64,000 nt of DNA from Enterobacter sp. RHBSTW-00994 (GTDB lineage: Bacteria > Pseudomonadota > Gammaproteobacteria > Enterobacterales > Enterobacteriaceae): assembly GCF_013782625.1 (NCBI RefSeq), contig NZ_CP056199.1, positions 2,002,588 to 2,066,587 on the forward strand. The letters are read 5' to 3'. The notes under the pieces are model-generated. The model saw only the letters and a list, made by a program, of their open reading frames with translations. It had not been told where the DNA came from and made no database searches. Positions 25,878 to 36,431 of the stretch are shown piece after piece. How positions within the stretch are numbered: the first letter of the stretch is position 1; every line of letters starts with the position of its first letter. The position numbers were made by a program, and so were the translations under genes.

Positions 25878-27251
25878 TTAACGTGCAGCGCGTTGCAAAA
25901 TCACCGTCGAAGGCTGACGTTGCAGGAAGCGCATTCGCAGCATCATCAGAATGGCGGCTGATGTTAACCCAATGATAAAGCCCATCCAGAATCCGGCAGG
26001 CCCCATACGGTCAACCACCAGGTCGGTAAGTGCCAGGATGTAACCTGCAGGCAAACCCAGAACCCAATAGGCAATGAAGGTAATAAAGAAAATGGAACGT
26101 GTATCTTTATATCCGCGTAACACGCCGCTGCCGATGACCTGAATGGAGTCTGAAATCTGGTAAACCGCCGCCAGCAACATCAGGTGAGAGGCGAGCATCA
26201 CGACCTCCGGGTTGTCGTTATAGAGCAATGCAATTTGCTCACGGAGTGCGATGGTAAAAAGAGCTGTACAGGCAGCCATGCACACGCCAACGCCCAGTCC
26301 TGTTCGTGCCGCAGTTTGCGCGTCGAGTGTTGAGCCTTGCCCCAGTCGGAACCCTACGCGAATTGTCACGGCTGCCGCGAGTGACATTGGCAAGACGAAC
26401 ATGAGAGAACTGAAGTTCAGTGCAATCTGGTGTCCGGCAACGTTCACAATGCCCAACGGGGAAACCAGCAGTGCGACCACTGCAAACAGGGTGACTTCGA
26501 AGAACAGGGCGAGCGCGATCGGCAAACCTAACTGGACGAGGCGCTTCAGAATATTCATATCGGGTTTGCTGAAGCGACTTTCATTGCGAATATCACGCAT
26601 TGAGCGAGCGCGGTTGACATAGGTGATCATGCTAAAGAACATCACCCAGTACACTGCCGCCGTGGCAACGCCACAGCCAACACCACCCAGTTCAGGCATC
26701 CCGAAATGGCCGTAAATAAAGATGTAGTTCACCGGGATATTCACCAGCAGACCGATAAACCCCATGACCATGCCCGGTTTCGTTTTTGCCAGACCTTCAC
26801 ACTGGTTACGTGCCACCTGGAAAAAGAGGTAGCCAGGCGCACCCCAGAGCAGTGCTCGCAAATAGCCCACCGCTTTGTCGGCTAATGCCGGATCAATATT
26901 ATGCATTGCACGGATGATATGGCCTGCGTTCCAGAGTACCACCATGATCAGCACAGAGACCGCACCTGCAAGCCAGAACCCCTGACGCACCTGATGCGCA
27001 ATGCGTTCGCGTCGACCTGAGCCATTAAGTTGTGCGATAACCGGCGTCATCGCCAGCAACAGGCCGTGGCCGAAAAGGATCGCCGGGAGCCAGATGGATG
27101 TACCGATCGCTACCGCGGCCATATCGGTGGCGCTATAACCACCGGCCATGACGGTATCCACAAACCCCATTGCGGTTTGGGCAACTTGCGCGATGATCAC
27201 TGGTATTGCCAGTGCTAATAACTGACGCGCTTCATTCATGTACTTCTGCAC
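25878..27251 (-). CDS. mdtK: Multidrug efflux transporter MdtK (NorM, MATE family)
   Basis: Sodium- or proton-driven MATE exporter of the inner membrane; E. coli MdtK exports fluoroquinolones, dyes and other cations. 457 residues, the E. coli length, with 12 predicted membrane segments in two halves. Family segments: [25 protein letters not shown] at the start and [20 protein letters not shown] in the second half. Divergent from ribC with 226 bases between. Confidence 0.96.
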   Translation of the reverse strand: MQKYMNEARQLLALAIPVIIAQVAQTAMGFVDTVMAGGYSATDMAAVAIGTSIWLPAILFGHGLLLAMTPVIAQLNGSGRRERIAHQVRQGFWLAGAVSVLIMVVLWNAGHIIRAMHNIDPALADKAVGYLRALLWGAPGYLFFQVARNQCEGLAKTKPGMVMGFIGLLVNIPVNYIFIYGHFGMPELGGVGCGVATAAVYWVMFFSMITYVNRARSMRDIRNESRFSKPDMNILKRLVQLGLPIALALFFEVTLFAVVALLVSPLGIVNVAGHQIALNFSSLMFVLPMSLAAAVTIRVGFRLGQGSTLDAQTAARTGLGVGVCMAACTALFTIALREQIALLYNDNPEVVMLASHLMLLAAVYQISDSIQVIGSGVLRGYKDTRSIFFITFIAYWVLGLPAGYILALTDLVVDRMGPAGFWMGFIIGLTSAAILMMLRMRFLQRQPSTVILQRAAR

Positions 27252-27477
27252 GTGAACACCTTTTGTATTGTTGTTATTTGAAAGACTAAAAAAGCCGCCG
27301 TAACTGGCAGCAAGAAGAAAAAATAGGGGGATGCCAGCTATTGTAGCGGGGTTTAACTAATTATCTAGTGAAAAAATCGCCAGAAAATGCGCTCTGCTGG
27401 CAACCTGTTTTTCCAACTGTTATTGTGATGGGATTAAACGGTGTCACCACCGTCCGGAAAAAACAGGAGTTGTAAGC

Positions 27478-28119
27478 ATGTTTACTGGTATTGTGCAGGG
27501 CACAGCAAAACTGGTGTCCATTGATGAAAAACCTAACTTTCGCACCCACATTGTGGAGCTGCCGGAATATATGCTTGATGGGCTGGAAACTGGAGCATCG
27601 GTCGCGCACAACGGATGTTGTCTGACGGTAACCGAAATTAACGGCAACCATATCAGTTTTGATTTAATGAAAGAGACGCTGCGCATCACCAATCTGGGTG
27701 AGCTGGCTGTAGGTGATACCGTAAACGTCGAGCGTGCGGCGAAGTTTAGCGACGAAATTGGCGGGCATTTGATGTCGGGCCATATCATGACAACGGCAGA
27801 GGTTGCGAAAATCCTGACCTCTGAAAATAACCGTCAAATCTGGTTTAAAGTTCAGGATCCGTTATTAATGAAATACATCCTGTACAAAGGATTTATTGGT
27901 ATTGATGGTATTAGTCTGACCGTGGGGGAAGTTACACCTACGCGTTTCTGTGTACATTTAATACCAGAGACATTGCAACGCACCACATTGGGCGCGAAAA
28001 AACTGGGGCATCGTGTCAATATCGAAATAGATCCCCAGACGCAAGCCGTAGTGGATACCGTTGAACGCGTGCTTGCCGCAAAAGAAGCTGCGGTAAAAAA
28101 TTCAACCGTTGATGAATAA
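27478..28119 (+). CDS. ribC: Riboflavin synthase (alpha chain)
   Basis: Dismutates two 6,7-dimethyl-8-ribityllumazine to riboflavin and the pyrimidinedione. 213 residues made of two homologous lumazine-binding barrels: the first begins MFTGIVQG with NGCCLTV, the second has GIDGISLTV. Also named ribE in other annotations. A ribosome binding site (ACAGGAG) precedes it. No FMN riboswitch is visible in the 226-base upstream region, in line with E. coli, where only ribB is so controlled. Confidence 0.97.
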   Translation: MFTGIVQGTAKLVSIDEKPNFRTHIVELPEYMLDGLETGASVAHNGCCLTVTEINGNHISFDLMKETLRITNLGELAVGDTVNVERAAKFSDEIGGHLMSGHIMTTAEVAKILTSENNRQIWFKVQDPLLMKYILYKGFIGIDGISLTVGEVTPTRFCVHLIPETLQRTTLGAKKLGHRVNIEIDPQTQAVVDTVERVLAAKEAAVKNSTVDE

Positions 28120-28150
28120 AAATAACCCCGGATATCCGGGGTTATTTTTT
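28118..28150. terminator. Bidirectional terminator between ribC and cfa
   Basis: AAAAATAACCCCGG and CCGGGGTTATTTTT make a perfect stem over ATAT. It touches the stop codons of both convergent genes, so 3' untranslated regions are almost absent. Confidence 0.9.
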
Positions 28151-29297
28151 AGCGGGCTACGCGTAGCCCGTGTTCTACACCGCGGCTGAATACAACCTGC
28201 CATAGCTGAATATCACGCGCCCGGAAGGCCCCTGCACAGGCGTTCAGGTAATAGCTGAACATTCGTTTGAATCGTTCCGAATAGTTGTCAGAAATCTCAG
28301 ACCATGAAGCCTGAAAACGAGCATGCCACGCCATTAACGTGGTGTCGTAGTCTGCGCCAAAGTTATGCCAGTCCTCCACAATAAAATGCGGTTCACTCGC
28401 ATTAGCGATCTGGCGTACAGAAGGCAGGCAGCCATTCGGGAAAATGTATTTGTTGATCCACGGGTCGACATTATGGTCGGTCACTTTCGAGCCGATAGTG
28501 TGTAGCAAAAAAATACCGTCGGGTTTTAAGTTACGGTCAGCGACTGAAAAATAGGTTTTGTAATTTTTGGGCCCGACATGCTCAAACATCCCGACAGAAA
28601 CAATGCGATCAAACTGGTCATTCAGCTCACGGTAATCCTGCAATAAAATCGTCACGTCAAGATCGCGACACCGTTCCTGTGCCATCTTCTGCTGTTCTGC
28701 TGAAATGGTCACACCAACGACGCTAACGCCGTAGTGTTGCGCCATATACTGTGCAAGACCGCCCCAGCCACAGCCGATATCGAGTACCCGCATGCCTGGC
28801 TGTAATTGCAGTTTTTCACAAATCAGGCGCAATTTTGCCTGTTGAGCTTCTTCCAGGGTCGTTGCGTCTTTCCAGTAACCGCATGAATATTGCATGAAGG
28901 GATCAAGCATGCGGCTAAAAAGGTCATTACCCAAATCGTAATGCTCTTTGCCGACGATCCATGCCCGTTTTTTACTTTGCAGATTGAACAGGCGGGCGGA
29001 GGCGACACGCAGTGTATCTTTCAGATGGTGGGGGAGTTGGTTCTCCAGCCCGGCACGTAAAACGCTACTAAAGAAAATATCCAGACGTTCACACTCCCAC
29101 CAGCCATCCATATAGCTTTCACCGAGACCTAACGACCCCTCCTGCAATACGCGTTTAAAAAAATCGGGATGTTTTACCTGAGGGTCGGAGGCGGAAGACC
29201 CGTTAATCGTAATGCCCGCACGACCCAATAGTTCACTGACGATCCTGGACCAGTTGTCGTCCGGAATGCTGACTTCTTCTATGCACGATGAACTCAT
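28149..29297 (-). CDS. cfa: Cyclopropane-fatty-acyl-phospholipid synthase Cfa
   Basis: Transfers a methylene from S-adenosylmethionine to unsaturated acyl chains of membrane phospholipids, mainly in stationary phase and under acid stress. 382 residues as in E. coli. SAM motif VLDIGCGWGGLAQYMA; conserved YSCGYW and GMFEHVGPKNY. Upstream (minus strand) is a 300-base region with candidate promoter elements; in E. coli a sigma70 and a sigmaS promoter drive the gene. Confidence 0.97.
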   Translation of the reverse strand: MSSSCIEEVSIPDDNWSRIVSELLGRAGITINGSSASDPQVKHPDFFKRVLQEGSLGLGESYMDGWWECERLDIFFSSVLRAGLENQLPHHLKDTLRVASARLFNLQSKKRAWIVGKEHYDLGNDLFSRMLDPFMQYSCGYWKDATTLEEAQQAKLRLICEKLQLQPGMRVLDIGCGWGGLAQYMAQHYGVSVVGVTISAEQQKMAQERCRDLDVTILLQDYRELNDQFDRIVSVGMFEHVGPKNYKTYFSVADRNLKPDGIFLLHTIGSKVTDHNVDPWINKYIFPNGCLPSVRQIANASEPHFIVEDWHNFGADYDTTLMAWHARFQASWSEISDNYSERFKRMFSYYLNACAGAFRARDIQLWQVVFSRGVEHGLRVAR

Positions 29298-29597
29298 AGC
29301 TTCTCCATCACCTTGCTGTGATCAGAACCTTCAAACAGCGTAGACGCTTTTTCTGGTTTGTGAGAAATCTCACGGTATTACGCCCGCGAGGCTAGTATCC
29401 GACGTAGAACAGAGGAAGGGAGATAACCCTTGCCGAAAGGCCGTCCATGGTAAAACGGGAGCACTCCGGCTCCCGTTAACACATAATATTTATCGTATTT
29501 ATATGAACCAAATTCAGTATAGGCCTCAAAAATGCGTCATTCAATAGAAAATTCTTAGCACCCTAATCACTGAAATGTAACATAATTCCTATCGCAA
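29298..29597. other. cfa upstream region
   Basis: 300 bases without a gene, between cfa and punC, both on the minus strand. It holds a palindrome (29360-29373, GTGAGA-AA-TCTCAC), a stationary-phase-like TCTACGCT in the cfa leader about 50 bases from the start, the punC hairpin (29454-29477) and about 120 bases of AT-rich DNA with no clear signal. Confidence 0.5.
29454..29477 (-). terminator. punC terminator candidate
   Basis: AACGGGAG and CTCCCGTT pair over 8 bases; TTTTACC follows on the minus strand. It is about 120 bases after the punC stop. Confidence 0.5.
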
Positions 29598-30797
29598 CTA
29601 TGCGTGGGAGGTCTCTGGCTGAGAATGACTATCCCGTTCATTCTGTGCAGACGACTGCATACGGTATCCGATAGCAGCCAGAACGACTGTAACAAGCATA
29701 ACGCTGGTGGTGGTCAACAGCGGCGTGGCGATCAACGCAGAAACGACAAGACTTGCCAGGAAGCACAGGCCCAGTTGCAGAGTGTTCTGTAATGCGGCAG
29801 CGCTTCCCGTCGCTTGTGGGAATGGACGCAAGGCTTGCGCCACGACGATAGGATAAATTGCGCCATTTGCGATAGCCATTACGCAGAATGGGCTCAAAAT
29901 TGCCGTCAGTGAAACGCCAGGGATAAAACCTACTGCCCAGGTACTTATGACGCTGAGTGCGAAAAGAGCCAATAGCCACGGTAGCATCTGCTGTCCTTGC
30001 CATTTTTGCAGCGCGGCGCGACACCCATATCCACCGACCAGGAAGGCGATCGTTTGTGGGACATAACTCAGGCCGATAGCCGCCGGACCGTAGCCCATCT
30101 CATGCAAAATAAACGGTGAACCAGTCAGCCACGCAAAAAAACTTGCTGAACAGGCAGCGTAAATCAGGACGTTACCGCGATATGCTTTGGTACGCAGTAA
30201 AGAGATAAACGTAATCGGTTTTGCATCCGGATGTGGTTTTTCCTTAGATGCAGGTTTCAGCGTTAAGGCAGGCAGCATCAGTATCAGGGTGATTGCAAAC
30301 AACGTGGCGAAGATAGCCTGCCAGTCAAAATGCGCCAGGATCCAGCTTCCCAGCAAAGGTGCGAGGGCTGGAGAAAGCCCCACCAGTGGCATAATTGTGG
30401 CAAAGATACGATTGGTGCGTGACGCCGGATAGTGATCCGTTACCAGCGCTTGCCAGGTGACTGCTGCGGCACAGACACCGACCGCCTGAACGAAACGCAA
30501 TACCAGCAACCAGGTGGCGTCACGTACCCACAACATCCCCAGACAACCCAAAGCAAAAATGGCTAACCCCAGTAACAGCACCGGTTTACGACCAAATCGG
30601 TCAGAGAGTGGTCCCCAAAGCAGTTGAGCAAACGCAAAGCCTGCAAGAAATAAACTCAGGCTGGCGCTAATGGCCGCGGCAGGTGTTTGTAAATCTTCCT
30701 GCATAGCAGCGAAAGCCGGTAAATACATATCGGTGGCCAAAAAACCCAGCACGCTTAAGCCGCCGAGCCACACTAAAAATCCTTTCCTGGGGTGCAT
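29598..30797 (-). CDS. punC: Purine nucleoside MFS transporter PunC (YdhC)
   Basis: Major facilitator of the Bcr/CflA group, 399 residues and 12 membrane segments, with the MFS loop motif [14 protein letters not shown] after segment 2. Position between cfa and the LysR gene identifies it as E. coli YdhC, renamed PunC after it was shown to take part in uptake of purine nucleosides under control of PunR. Earlier annotations describe it as a drug-resistance transporter; both views rest on the same family. Divergent from punR. Confidence 0.92.
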   Translation of the reverse strand: MHPRKGFLVWLGGLSVLGFLATDMYLPAFAAMQEDLQTPAAAISASLSLFLAGFAFAQLLWGPLSDRFGRKPVLLLGLAIFALGCLGMLWVRDATWLLVLRFVQAVGVCAAAVTWQALVTDHYPASRTNRIFATIMPLVGLSPALAPLLGSWILAHFDWQAIFATLFAITLILMLPALTLKPASKEKPHPDAKPITFISLLRTKAYRGNVLIYAACSASFFAWLTGSPFILHEMGYGPAAIGLSYVPQTIAFLVGGYGCRAALQKWQGQQMLPWLLALFALSVISTWAVGFIPGVSLTAILSPFCVMAIANGAIYPIVVAQALRPFPQATGSAAALQNTLQLGLCFLASLVVSALIATPLLTTTSVMLVTVVLAAIGYRMQSSAQNERDSHSQPETSHA

Positions 30798-30911
30798 TGT
30801 TTTTTTCTCCTGAGGAGGCAGGTGTACATTGGCGCTGAGTGTAGGGAGTGCAAAGCTGCTTGTGAAACGCTAATATTTGGCGAGTGCATTCAAATTTTTT
30901 GTAGGCAGAAA

Positions 30912-31823
30912 ATGTGGTCAGATTATTCTTTGGAAGTGGTGGATGCTGTCGCCCGTAACGGCAGTTTCAGCGGTGCAGCTCAGGAGCTTCATCGGGTTCC
31001 ATCAGCGATAAGCTATACGGTGCGTCAACTGGAGGAGTGGCTGGCAGTGCCGCTGTTTGAACGACGCCATCGCGATGTGGAGTTAACACCTGCAGGTGTA
31101 TGGTTTTTGAAAGAAGGGCGTTCTGTTATCAAAAAAATGCAGATCACCCGTGAGCAGTGCCAGCAAATAGCGAACGGTTGGCGAGGGCATCTCTCCATTG
31201 CCGTCGACAATATCGTCAAACCCGAACGGACTCGGCAAATGATTGTCGATTTTTATCGCCATTTCTCTGATGTTGAGTTGCGGGTTTCACAGGAAGTATT
31301 CAACGGCGTCTGGGATGCTCTGGCGGATGGCAGGGTCGAAATGGCTATTGGCGCAACGCAGGCCATTCCTGTCGGGGGGCGCTATGCGTTTCGCGATATG
31401 GGAATGCTCAGCTGGACTTGTGTGGTGGCAAGTCACCACCCCCTGGCTGCAATGAAGGGGCCGCTGAGTGACGACACACTCCGTAACTGGCCTTCACTGG
31501 TGCGGGAAGATACGTCCCGTTCACTGCCGAAGCGTATTACCTGGTTGCTGGACAACCAAAGGCGTGTTGTTGCGCCTGACTGGGAATCCTCAGCAACATG
31601 TTTGTCGGCCGGGCTGTGTGTGGCGATGGTTCCCGTACACTTTGCGCGTCCAAAAATTGACAGCGGTGAGTGGGTTTCGCTGGAACTGGAGAACCCGTTC
31701 CCGGATGCAGCTTGTTGTCTTACCTGGCAGCAAAATGATATTTCGCCTGCGCTGGCCTGGCTACTGGAGTATCTGGGAGACAGTGAAACGATGAATAAAG
31801 AGTGGTTGAGGGAGCCGGATTAA
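30912..31823 (+). CDS. punR: LysR-type regulator PunR (YdhB)
   Basis: 303 residues beginning MWSDYSLEVVDAVARNGSFSGAAQELHRVPSAISYTVRQLE, of which the HTH is residues 5-60. The longer ORF would add 40 residues overlapping the punC promoter and is rejected. In E. coli PunR activates the divergent punC in response to adenosine. Last codons run into a hairpin at 31811-31831 before the convergent purR. Confidence 0.92.
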   Translation: MWSDYSLEVVDAVARNGSFSGAAQELHRVPSAISYTVRQLEEWLAVPLFERRHRDVELTPAGVWFLKEGRSVIKKMQITREQCQQIANGWRGHLSIAVDNIVKPERTRQMIVDFYRHFSDVELRVSQEVFNGVWDALADGRVEMAIGATQAIPVGGRYAFRDMGMLSWTCVVASHHPLAAMKGPLSDDTLRNWPSLVREDTSRSLPKRITWLLDNQRRVVAPDWESSATCLSAGLCVAMVPVHFARPKIDSGEWVSLELENPFPDAACCLTWQQNDISPALAWLLEYLGDSETMNKEWLREPD

Positions 31824-31831
31824 CCGGCTCC
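31811..31831. terminator. Hairpin between punR and purR
   Basis: GGAGCCGG and CCGGCTCC pair around ATTAA; the punR stop codon lies in the loop. No T-run follows on either strand, so termination is uncertain. Confidence 0.45.
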
Positions 31832-31841
31832 GAAAAGAGCA

Positions 31842-32867
31842 TTAGCGACGATAGTCACGGAATGGGCCATCCGCAACAGAGCGACGCTCGATAAGCCGAG
31901 GGTGGACTTCAATTGTTTGCGATTCTTCGCGCTTGCTGACAATTCTGTCCATCAACATATTGAACGCTGTTTCACCAAGTGAATCTTTTGGCTGATGAAT
32001 CGTGGTCAGTGCCGGTGTAAAGAAGCGAGCATTTCGCACATTGTCATACCCGATCACCGAAATATCCTGTGGTACGCGCAGACCAAGTTCATCGGCTGCA
32101 CACAGTGCGCCCATCGCCATAATGTCGCCACCGCAGAATACAGCGGTTGGTCGGTGCGGCTGTGACACGATCTGCTGCATGGCGTGATAACCAGATTCAG
32201 GCTCAAAATCGCCCTGTACAATCCAGTTTTCCGGAACTGTGATCAGCGCTTCTTCCATCGCTTTCATAAATCCAGCCAGACGTCCCGCTCCAGTGTTGCG
32301 CTCCAGTGGACCCGGAATGACGCCAATATCGCGGTGGCCACGCTCAACCAGGTAGCGTCCCGCCATGTAACCACCTTCGAAGGCGTTATCATTCACTGAG
32401 TCGGTGAAATCAGCCCGGGTATCTCCCCAGTCCATCACAACCATAGGAATATGGCGATACTCTTCCAGCATGGAGAGCACGGACTCAGGGTATTCGGAAC
32501 ACATAACCAGCAGACCATCAACGCGCTTTTGCGCCATCATGGACAGGTAAGCGCGTTGTTTTTCAATGCTGTTCCATGCATTGCCCAGGATCAGCGTATA
32601 GCCTTTCTGGAAGCAATTTTTTTCTACTGCTTCAATAATCTCAGCAAAATAGGCTGCTTCACTACTGGTCGCCAGCAAACCAATGGATTTGGTGTGATTG
32701 ACTTTCAGGCTGCGTGCAACGGCACTCGGCGAATAGTGTAGCTCTTTAATCGCTGCCCAGACCGCATTGCGTGTCTCTTCAGCAACAAAGCGCGTTTTGT
32801 TAATTACATGTGATACGGTTGTAGTGGAAACGTTTGCGCGTTTTGCCACGTCTTTTATTGTTGCCAT
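31842..32867 (-). CDS. purR: HTH-type repressor PurR
   Basis: LacI-family repressor of purine biosynthesis; binds DNA with hypoxanthine or guanine as corepressor. 341 residues, the E. coli length. HTH residues 4-23 ([20 protein letters not shown]), hinge helix SAVARSLK, then the two-lobed periplasmic-binding-protein-like domain. Two PUR-box-like sites, one upstream (32911-32928) and one inside the first codons (32824-32840), match the known two-operator autoregulation. Confidence 0.97.
   Translation of the reverse strand: MATIKDVAKRANVSTTTVSHVINKTRFVAEETRNAVWAAIKELHYSPSAVARSLKVNHTKSIGLLATSSEAAYFAEIIEAVEKNCFQKGYTLILGNAWNSIEKQRAYLSMMAQKRVDGLLVMCSEYPESVLSMLEEYRHIPMVVMDWGDTRADFTDSVNDNAFEGGYMAGRYLVERGHRDIGVIPGPLERNTGAGRLAGFMKAMEEALITVPENWIVQGDFEPESGYHAMQQIVSQPHRPTAVFCGGDIMAMGALCAADELGLRVPQDISVIGYDNVRNARFFTPALTTIHQPKDSLGETAFNMLMDRIVSKREESQTIEVHPRLIERRSVADGPFRDYRR
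32824..32840. promoter_or_regulatory. Internal PUR box (second operator) in purR
   Basis: On the minus strand CGCGCAAACGTTTCCAC, close to the PUR box consensus ACGCAAACGTTTNCNT, falls in codons for RANVST. E. coli purR has a second operator in the coding region. Confidence 0.65.
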
Positions 32868-32910
32868 TAAATGTCACTCCAGACCATATCCTAAGCTCCT
32901 GAAAAACTTG

Positions 32911-32928
32911 AAGGTAAACGTTTGCCTT
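32911..32928. promoter_or_regulatory. PUR box upstream of purR (first operator)
   Basis: AAGGTAAACGTTTGCCTT is an almost perfect palindrome; its complement AAGGCAAACGTTTACCTT matches the PurR operator. It lies 44 bases before the purR start. Confidence 0.85.
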
Positions 32929-33164
32929 CTCTCACCCTTATCACGCAATTATGAATCGCGACACGCCGGGAAAACGACACAGGACGTCAGGAGGGGGTCA
33001 ATGGCCGGTACGCTAATAAATTTAGCGTGGAATTTTGTCTGATCTTGACCAAAAGGGGAAGAGCAAAAGTGGTTATCAGTTTAAATCCTGGAAGATTTTT
33101 GACGTAAACTGTGTAAAAATGAGCAAGCTCACTTTTCATGTGGGGATTAAAAGGGGAAAAATTG

Positions 33165-33254
33165 ATGAGTACCGATCTTAAGTTTTCGTTAACGACCACC
33201 ATTATTGTGCTGGGTTTGATTGTTGCCGCAGGTTTTACTGCCATTCTGCACTGA
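33165..33254 (+). CDS. ynhF: Small membrane protein YnhF (29 aa)
   Basis: 29-residue single-span membrane protein: MSTDLKFSLTTTIIVLGLIV, then a hydrophobic end. It differs from E. coli YnhF at only a few places. Function unknown; E. coli YnhF was found among stress-related small membrane proteins. A strong ribosome binding site (AAAGGGG) precedes the ATG. Located between purR and ydhP as in E. coli. Confidence 0.9.
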   Translation: MSTDLKFSLTTTIIVLGLIVAAGFTAILH

Positions 33255-33418
33255 TTTAAACGGGGGGAGAAACCTCTCCCTCCGAACCTTCCTCAATTGT
33301 TGCTTTTCCGCTAAATATCTTTTGCTGTTTTGCTAACTTTTCATTTTTTGTGATTGATGTCATGCTTTCCGCTTCTTTGTTCTGTGTCGAGAACCGACGC
33401 AGCATCCGGAGTTGACCC

Positions 33419-34585
33419 ATGAAAATCAATTTTCCTCTGCTGGCCCTGGCGATTGGCGCCTTTGGGATTGGCACTACTGAGTTCTCCCCGATGGGGCTAC
33501 TGCCGGTTATTGCCCGGGGTGTAGATGTTTCTATACCTGCGGCAGGCATGCTGATCAGTGCTTATGCCATTGGTGTAATGGTTGGCGCACCGTTAATGAC
33601 GTTGCTGCTTTCGCATCGTGCTCGCCGTAATGCTCTGATTTTCCTGATGGCTATCTTTACGCTGGGAAATGTGCTTTCAGCCATTTCGCCGGATTACACC
33701 ACGTTGATGCTGTCACGCATTCTGACGAGTCTTAACCATGGTGCATTCTTCGGCCTGGGCTCGGTTGTTGCTGCCAGTGTCGTGCCTAAACATAAACAGG
33801 CCAGCGCAGTGGCAACCATGTTTATGGGGCTGACGATCGCCAATATTGGTGGTGTGCCGGCGGCAACATGGCTGGGAGAGGTCATTGGCTGGCGGATGTC
33901 TTTCCTGGCAACGGCCGCGCTGGGTGTTGTGGCAATGGTCGCGCTCTTCTTCTCATTACCAAAAGGGAGCGCCGGCGAGCGTCCTGATGTCCGTAATGAA
34001 CTGGCGGTATTGATGCGCCCTCAGGTGTTGTCGGCACTTCTGACCACCGTACTGGGTGCGGGGGCGATGTTTACGCTCTATACCTATATTTCGCCGGTAC
34101 TGCACGACATTACCCATGCGACTCCCGTCTTTGTGACGGCTATGCTGGTGTTGATTGGCGTCGGATTTTCTCTGGGGAACTACCTGGGGGGAAAACTGGC
34201 CGATCGCTCCGTCAGTGGTACGCTGAAAGGGTTCTTAACCTTGCTGATTATCATTATGCTGGCGATCCCGTGGCTTGCGCGCAGTGAAGTCGGGGCTGCT
34301 GTCAGTATGGTTATCTGGGGCGCGGCAACGTTTGCGGTAGTCCCACCACTGCAAATGCGCGTCATGCGTGTGGCCAGCGAAGCACCGGGTCTGTCGTCTT
34401 CGGTAAATATCGGGGCGTTTAACCTGGGGAATGCTCTCGGGGCCGCCGCAGGTGGGGCGGTGATTTCAGGTGGCCTGGGCTACAGCTTTGTTCCTGTGAT
34501 GGGGGCGATTATTGCTGCACTCGGGTTGTTGCTGGTGTTGATGTCAGGACGTAAACAACCTGAAACGGCTTGCGCCACAGATTAA
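33419..34585 (+). CDS. ydhP: MFS transporter YdhP
   Basis: Major facilitator of the AraJ/SotB-like group, 388 residues with 12 membrane segments. N-terminal MKINFPLLALAIGAFGIGTTEF is typical of this group. Substrate is not established. It ends 37 bases before the convergent sodB stop, sharing the terminator at 34587-34625. Same position as in E. coli (between ynhF and sodB). Confidence 0.92.
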   Translation: MKINFPLLALAIGAFGIGTTEFSPMGLLPVIARGVDVSIPAAGMLISAYAIGVMVGAPLMTLLLSHRARRNALIFLMAIFTLGNVLSAISPDYTTLMLSRILTSLNHGAFFGLGSVVAASVVPKHKQASAVATMFMGLTIANIGGVPAATWLGEVIGWRMSFLATAALGVVAMVALFFSLPKGSAGERPDVRNELAVLMRPQVLSALLTTVLGAGAMFTLYTYISPVLHDITHATPVFVTAMLVLIGVGFSLGNYLGGKLADRSVSGTLKGFLTLLIIIMLAIPWLARSEVGAAVSMVIWGAATFAVVPPLQMRVMRVASEAPGLSSSVNIGAFNLGNALGAAAGGAVISGGLGYSFVPVMGAIIAALGLLLVLMSGRKQPETACATD

Positions 34586-34586
34586 A

Positions 34587-34625
34587 TAAAAACGCAGAAG
34601 GGCGAACCCTTCTGCGTGTCTTTTA
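34587..34625. terminator. Bidirectional terminator between ydhP and sodB
   Basis: A-rich lead, ACGCAGAAGGG, loop CGAA, CCCTTCTGCGT, then TCTTTTA. Works for both convergent genes. Confidence 0.85.
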
Positions 34626-35204
34626 TGCAGCGAAATTCTTCGCAACAAATTCCCAGTTAACCAGTGCCCAGAAATGCTCCAGGTAATTTGGACGGGCATT
34701 ACGGTAATCGATGTAATATGCGTGTTCCCACACATCGACCGTCATCAGTGGTGTTGCTTTAGTGGTCAGTGGCGTGCCTGCGTTAGAGGTCGAAACGATA
34801 GCCAGCTTGCCATCAGCCTCTTTCACGAGCCAGGTCCAGCCAGAGCCAAAGTTTTTCACTGCGGCATCAGTAAACTTCGCTTTAAAATCTGCGAAGCTGC
34901 CAAATGTAGCATTAATAGCAGCAGCCAGTTCACCGGTAGGTTCTCCGCCCGCATTTGGAGCCAGGCAGTGCCAGTAAAACGTATGGTTCCACACCTGAGC
35001 CGCGTTATTGAACACGCCCCCTTCAGAACTGCGTACGATCTCTTCCAGCGTTTTGCCTTCGAAATCGGTGTCTTTGATCAGGTTATTCAGGTTGGTGACA
35101 TACGTCTGGTGATGTTTGCCGTAATGGTATTCCAGGGTTTCCACAGAAATGTGTGGGGCCAGGGCGTCTTTTGCATACGGTAGTGCAGGTAATTCGAACG
35201 ACAT
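34623..35204 (-). CDS. sodB: Superoxide dismutase [Fe] SodB
   Basis: Cytosolic iron superoxide dismutase, 193 residues from [10 protein letters not shown]. Metal ligands sit in [16 protein letters not shown] and [11 protein letters not shown]. An upstream in-frame ATG adds 27 residues that include the leader and is rejected because AAGGAGAG is 8 bases before the chosen ATG. In E. coli the leader is the target of the small RNA RyhB under iron starvation; the leader here is present but pairing was not checked. Confidence 0.98.
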   Translation of the reverse strand: MSFELPALPYAKDALAPHISVETLEYHYGKHHQTYVTNLNNLIKDTDFEGKTLEEIVRSSEGGVFNNAAQVWNHTFYWHCLAPNAGGEPTGELAAAINATFGSFADFKAKFTDAAVKNFGSGWTWLVKEADGKLAIVSTSNAGTPLTTKATPLMTVDVWEHAYYIDYRNARPNYLEHFWALVNWEFVAKNFAA

Positions 35205-35297
35205 TGCTTCTCTCCTTATTATTTTGTTGCTGCCAATAACCATAAAGACAGCAGGGATAGAGTAGCAAATTGAAAGGGTATGCAAAAGAGGAACTTA

Positions 35298-35319
35298 CCC
35301 TGCCACGGAGGTGGCAGGG
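35298..35319 (-). terminator. mepH terminator
   Basis: CCCTGCCACC and GGTGGCAGGG-type arms pair almost perfectly around a short loop, 7 bases after the mepH stop. The minus-strand tail is TAAGTTCCTCTTTT, so a modest terminator. Confidence 0.6.
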
Positions 35320-35325
35320 CAGGGG

Positions 35326-36093
35326 TTAGCGGATGGTTTTTGGCGTCATCACACGGCGAGCGCCCACGTAGTGGCGTACCCAGTAATCTTCGCTCAGAGA
35401 GGTGATTTGAATGTCCTGGCCGCTACGTGGAGACTGGATGAATTTCCCGTTACCTACGTAAACGCCCACATGGTCGGCCATCCCACGCCCTTGGGTGCGG
35501 AAGAAGACCAGATCGCCGCTTTCGAGTTCGCCACGGTCGACAGGAGAGGCATCACGCAGGTGGTACATCTCGTTTGCAGTACGTGGGATACGGAATTTCA
35601 CCAGGTCTTTGTAGGCGTAGTAGACAAGACCGCTGCAATCAAAACCGGTACGCGGTGATGTTCCGCCCCAGTGATAAGGCTTGCCAATTTGCCCCATCAG
35701 TTTATTCATGGCCGTTTTTTGTGCCTTTTGCACGCGTACCTTATGAACTTCAGCCACCTTCGTCACTTTGACGCATTTCGCTTTATGGCCTTTACGTGGC
35801 GTGCATTTTTCGGTCACAACCTTTGTCAGTACAGGAGTGGCTTTTCGGGTAGCGGAATGGGCAGTGCGAGTCGTTTTGGTTTTACTGGAGGCGGTATGCT
35901 TGGTTTGAGCGGTAGTTTTTTTCTTTTCGTTCTTACTGCTTGGTTTTTTCTTACGTTCTGTGGTTTTTGCCAGATGCGATTTTTGCACAGCAGAGTGCCG
36001 CGCCTGCTCGGAGGCGTTAGCCGCTGGCGTGAAAGCGAGTGTTGTAAACAGTAAAGCACAGAGCGTGATCGAGATTTTATTTATCCGCGCCAC
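35326..36093 (-). CDS. mepH: Murein DD-endopeptidase MepH (YdhO)
   Basis: NlpC/P60 hydrolase that cuts D-Ala-DAP cross-links to allow growth of peptidoglycan. Signal peptide (residues 1-27, cleavage near ANA), then a long Lys/Thr/Ser-rich linker (about 30-110), and the NlpC/P60 domain with Cys nucleophile in TGFDCSGLVYYAY, His in MADHVGVYVGN and a third polar residue near the end. 255 residues against 271 in E. coli; the difference lies in the linker. Confidence 0.93.
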   Translation of the reverse strand: MARINKISITLCALLFTTLAFTPAANASEQARHSAVQKSHLAKTTERKKKPSSKNEKKKTTAQTKHTASSKTKTTRTAHSATRKATPVLTKVVTEKCTPRKGHKAKCVKVTKVAEVHKVRVQKAQKTAMNKLMGQIGKPYHWGGTSPRTGFDCSGLVYYAYKDLVKFRIPRTANEMYHLRDASPVDRGELESGDLVFFRTQGRGMADHVGVYVGNGKFIQSPRSGQDIQITSLSEDYWVRHYVGARRVMTPKTIR

Positions 36094-36431
36094 TGGGCAG
36101 TCCCCTGATAAATGCCGGTCATCAATAAGACCCGCGTATGATTTACAAAGCCCGTCGATTCTAATCTATAAAAACCCGAGAAGTTAATAGCATTTTTCAA
36201 TCTAAAATCGTGTTTCGTTAGCAAGTGCAAAAAAATTCATCAATCTGTCGCACTATTGTTCACTCCCTAAGCAAAACCTTAGATTAAATAGGGTTAAGCT
36301 ACATTTGGAATGCAACTTATACGCGTAACCGTTAAAATATATAGACGTGACAAAAATGTTATTTTCCGATGTCCGTCTGAACCGCTACAATGACAGACGA
36401 ATGCCGTAACAGAAGTTAAAGGAAGCAAGAC
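36094..36431. other. mepH-grxD divergent intergenic region
   Basis: 338 bases, AT-rich, no gene. For grxD a candidate promoter is TTTCCG, 17 bases, TACAAT (36363-36391), about 40 bases before the start. I see no certain mepH promoter and no known operator. Confidence 0.45.

Noticed and set aside
27252..27477. FMN riboswitch before ribC
   Set aside because: No RFN-element helices or conserved loops recognised; E. coli regulates ribB, not ribC, this way.
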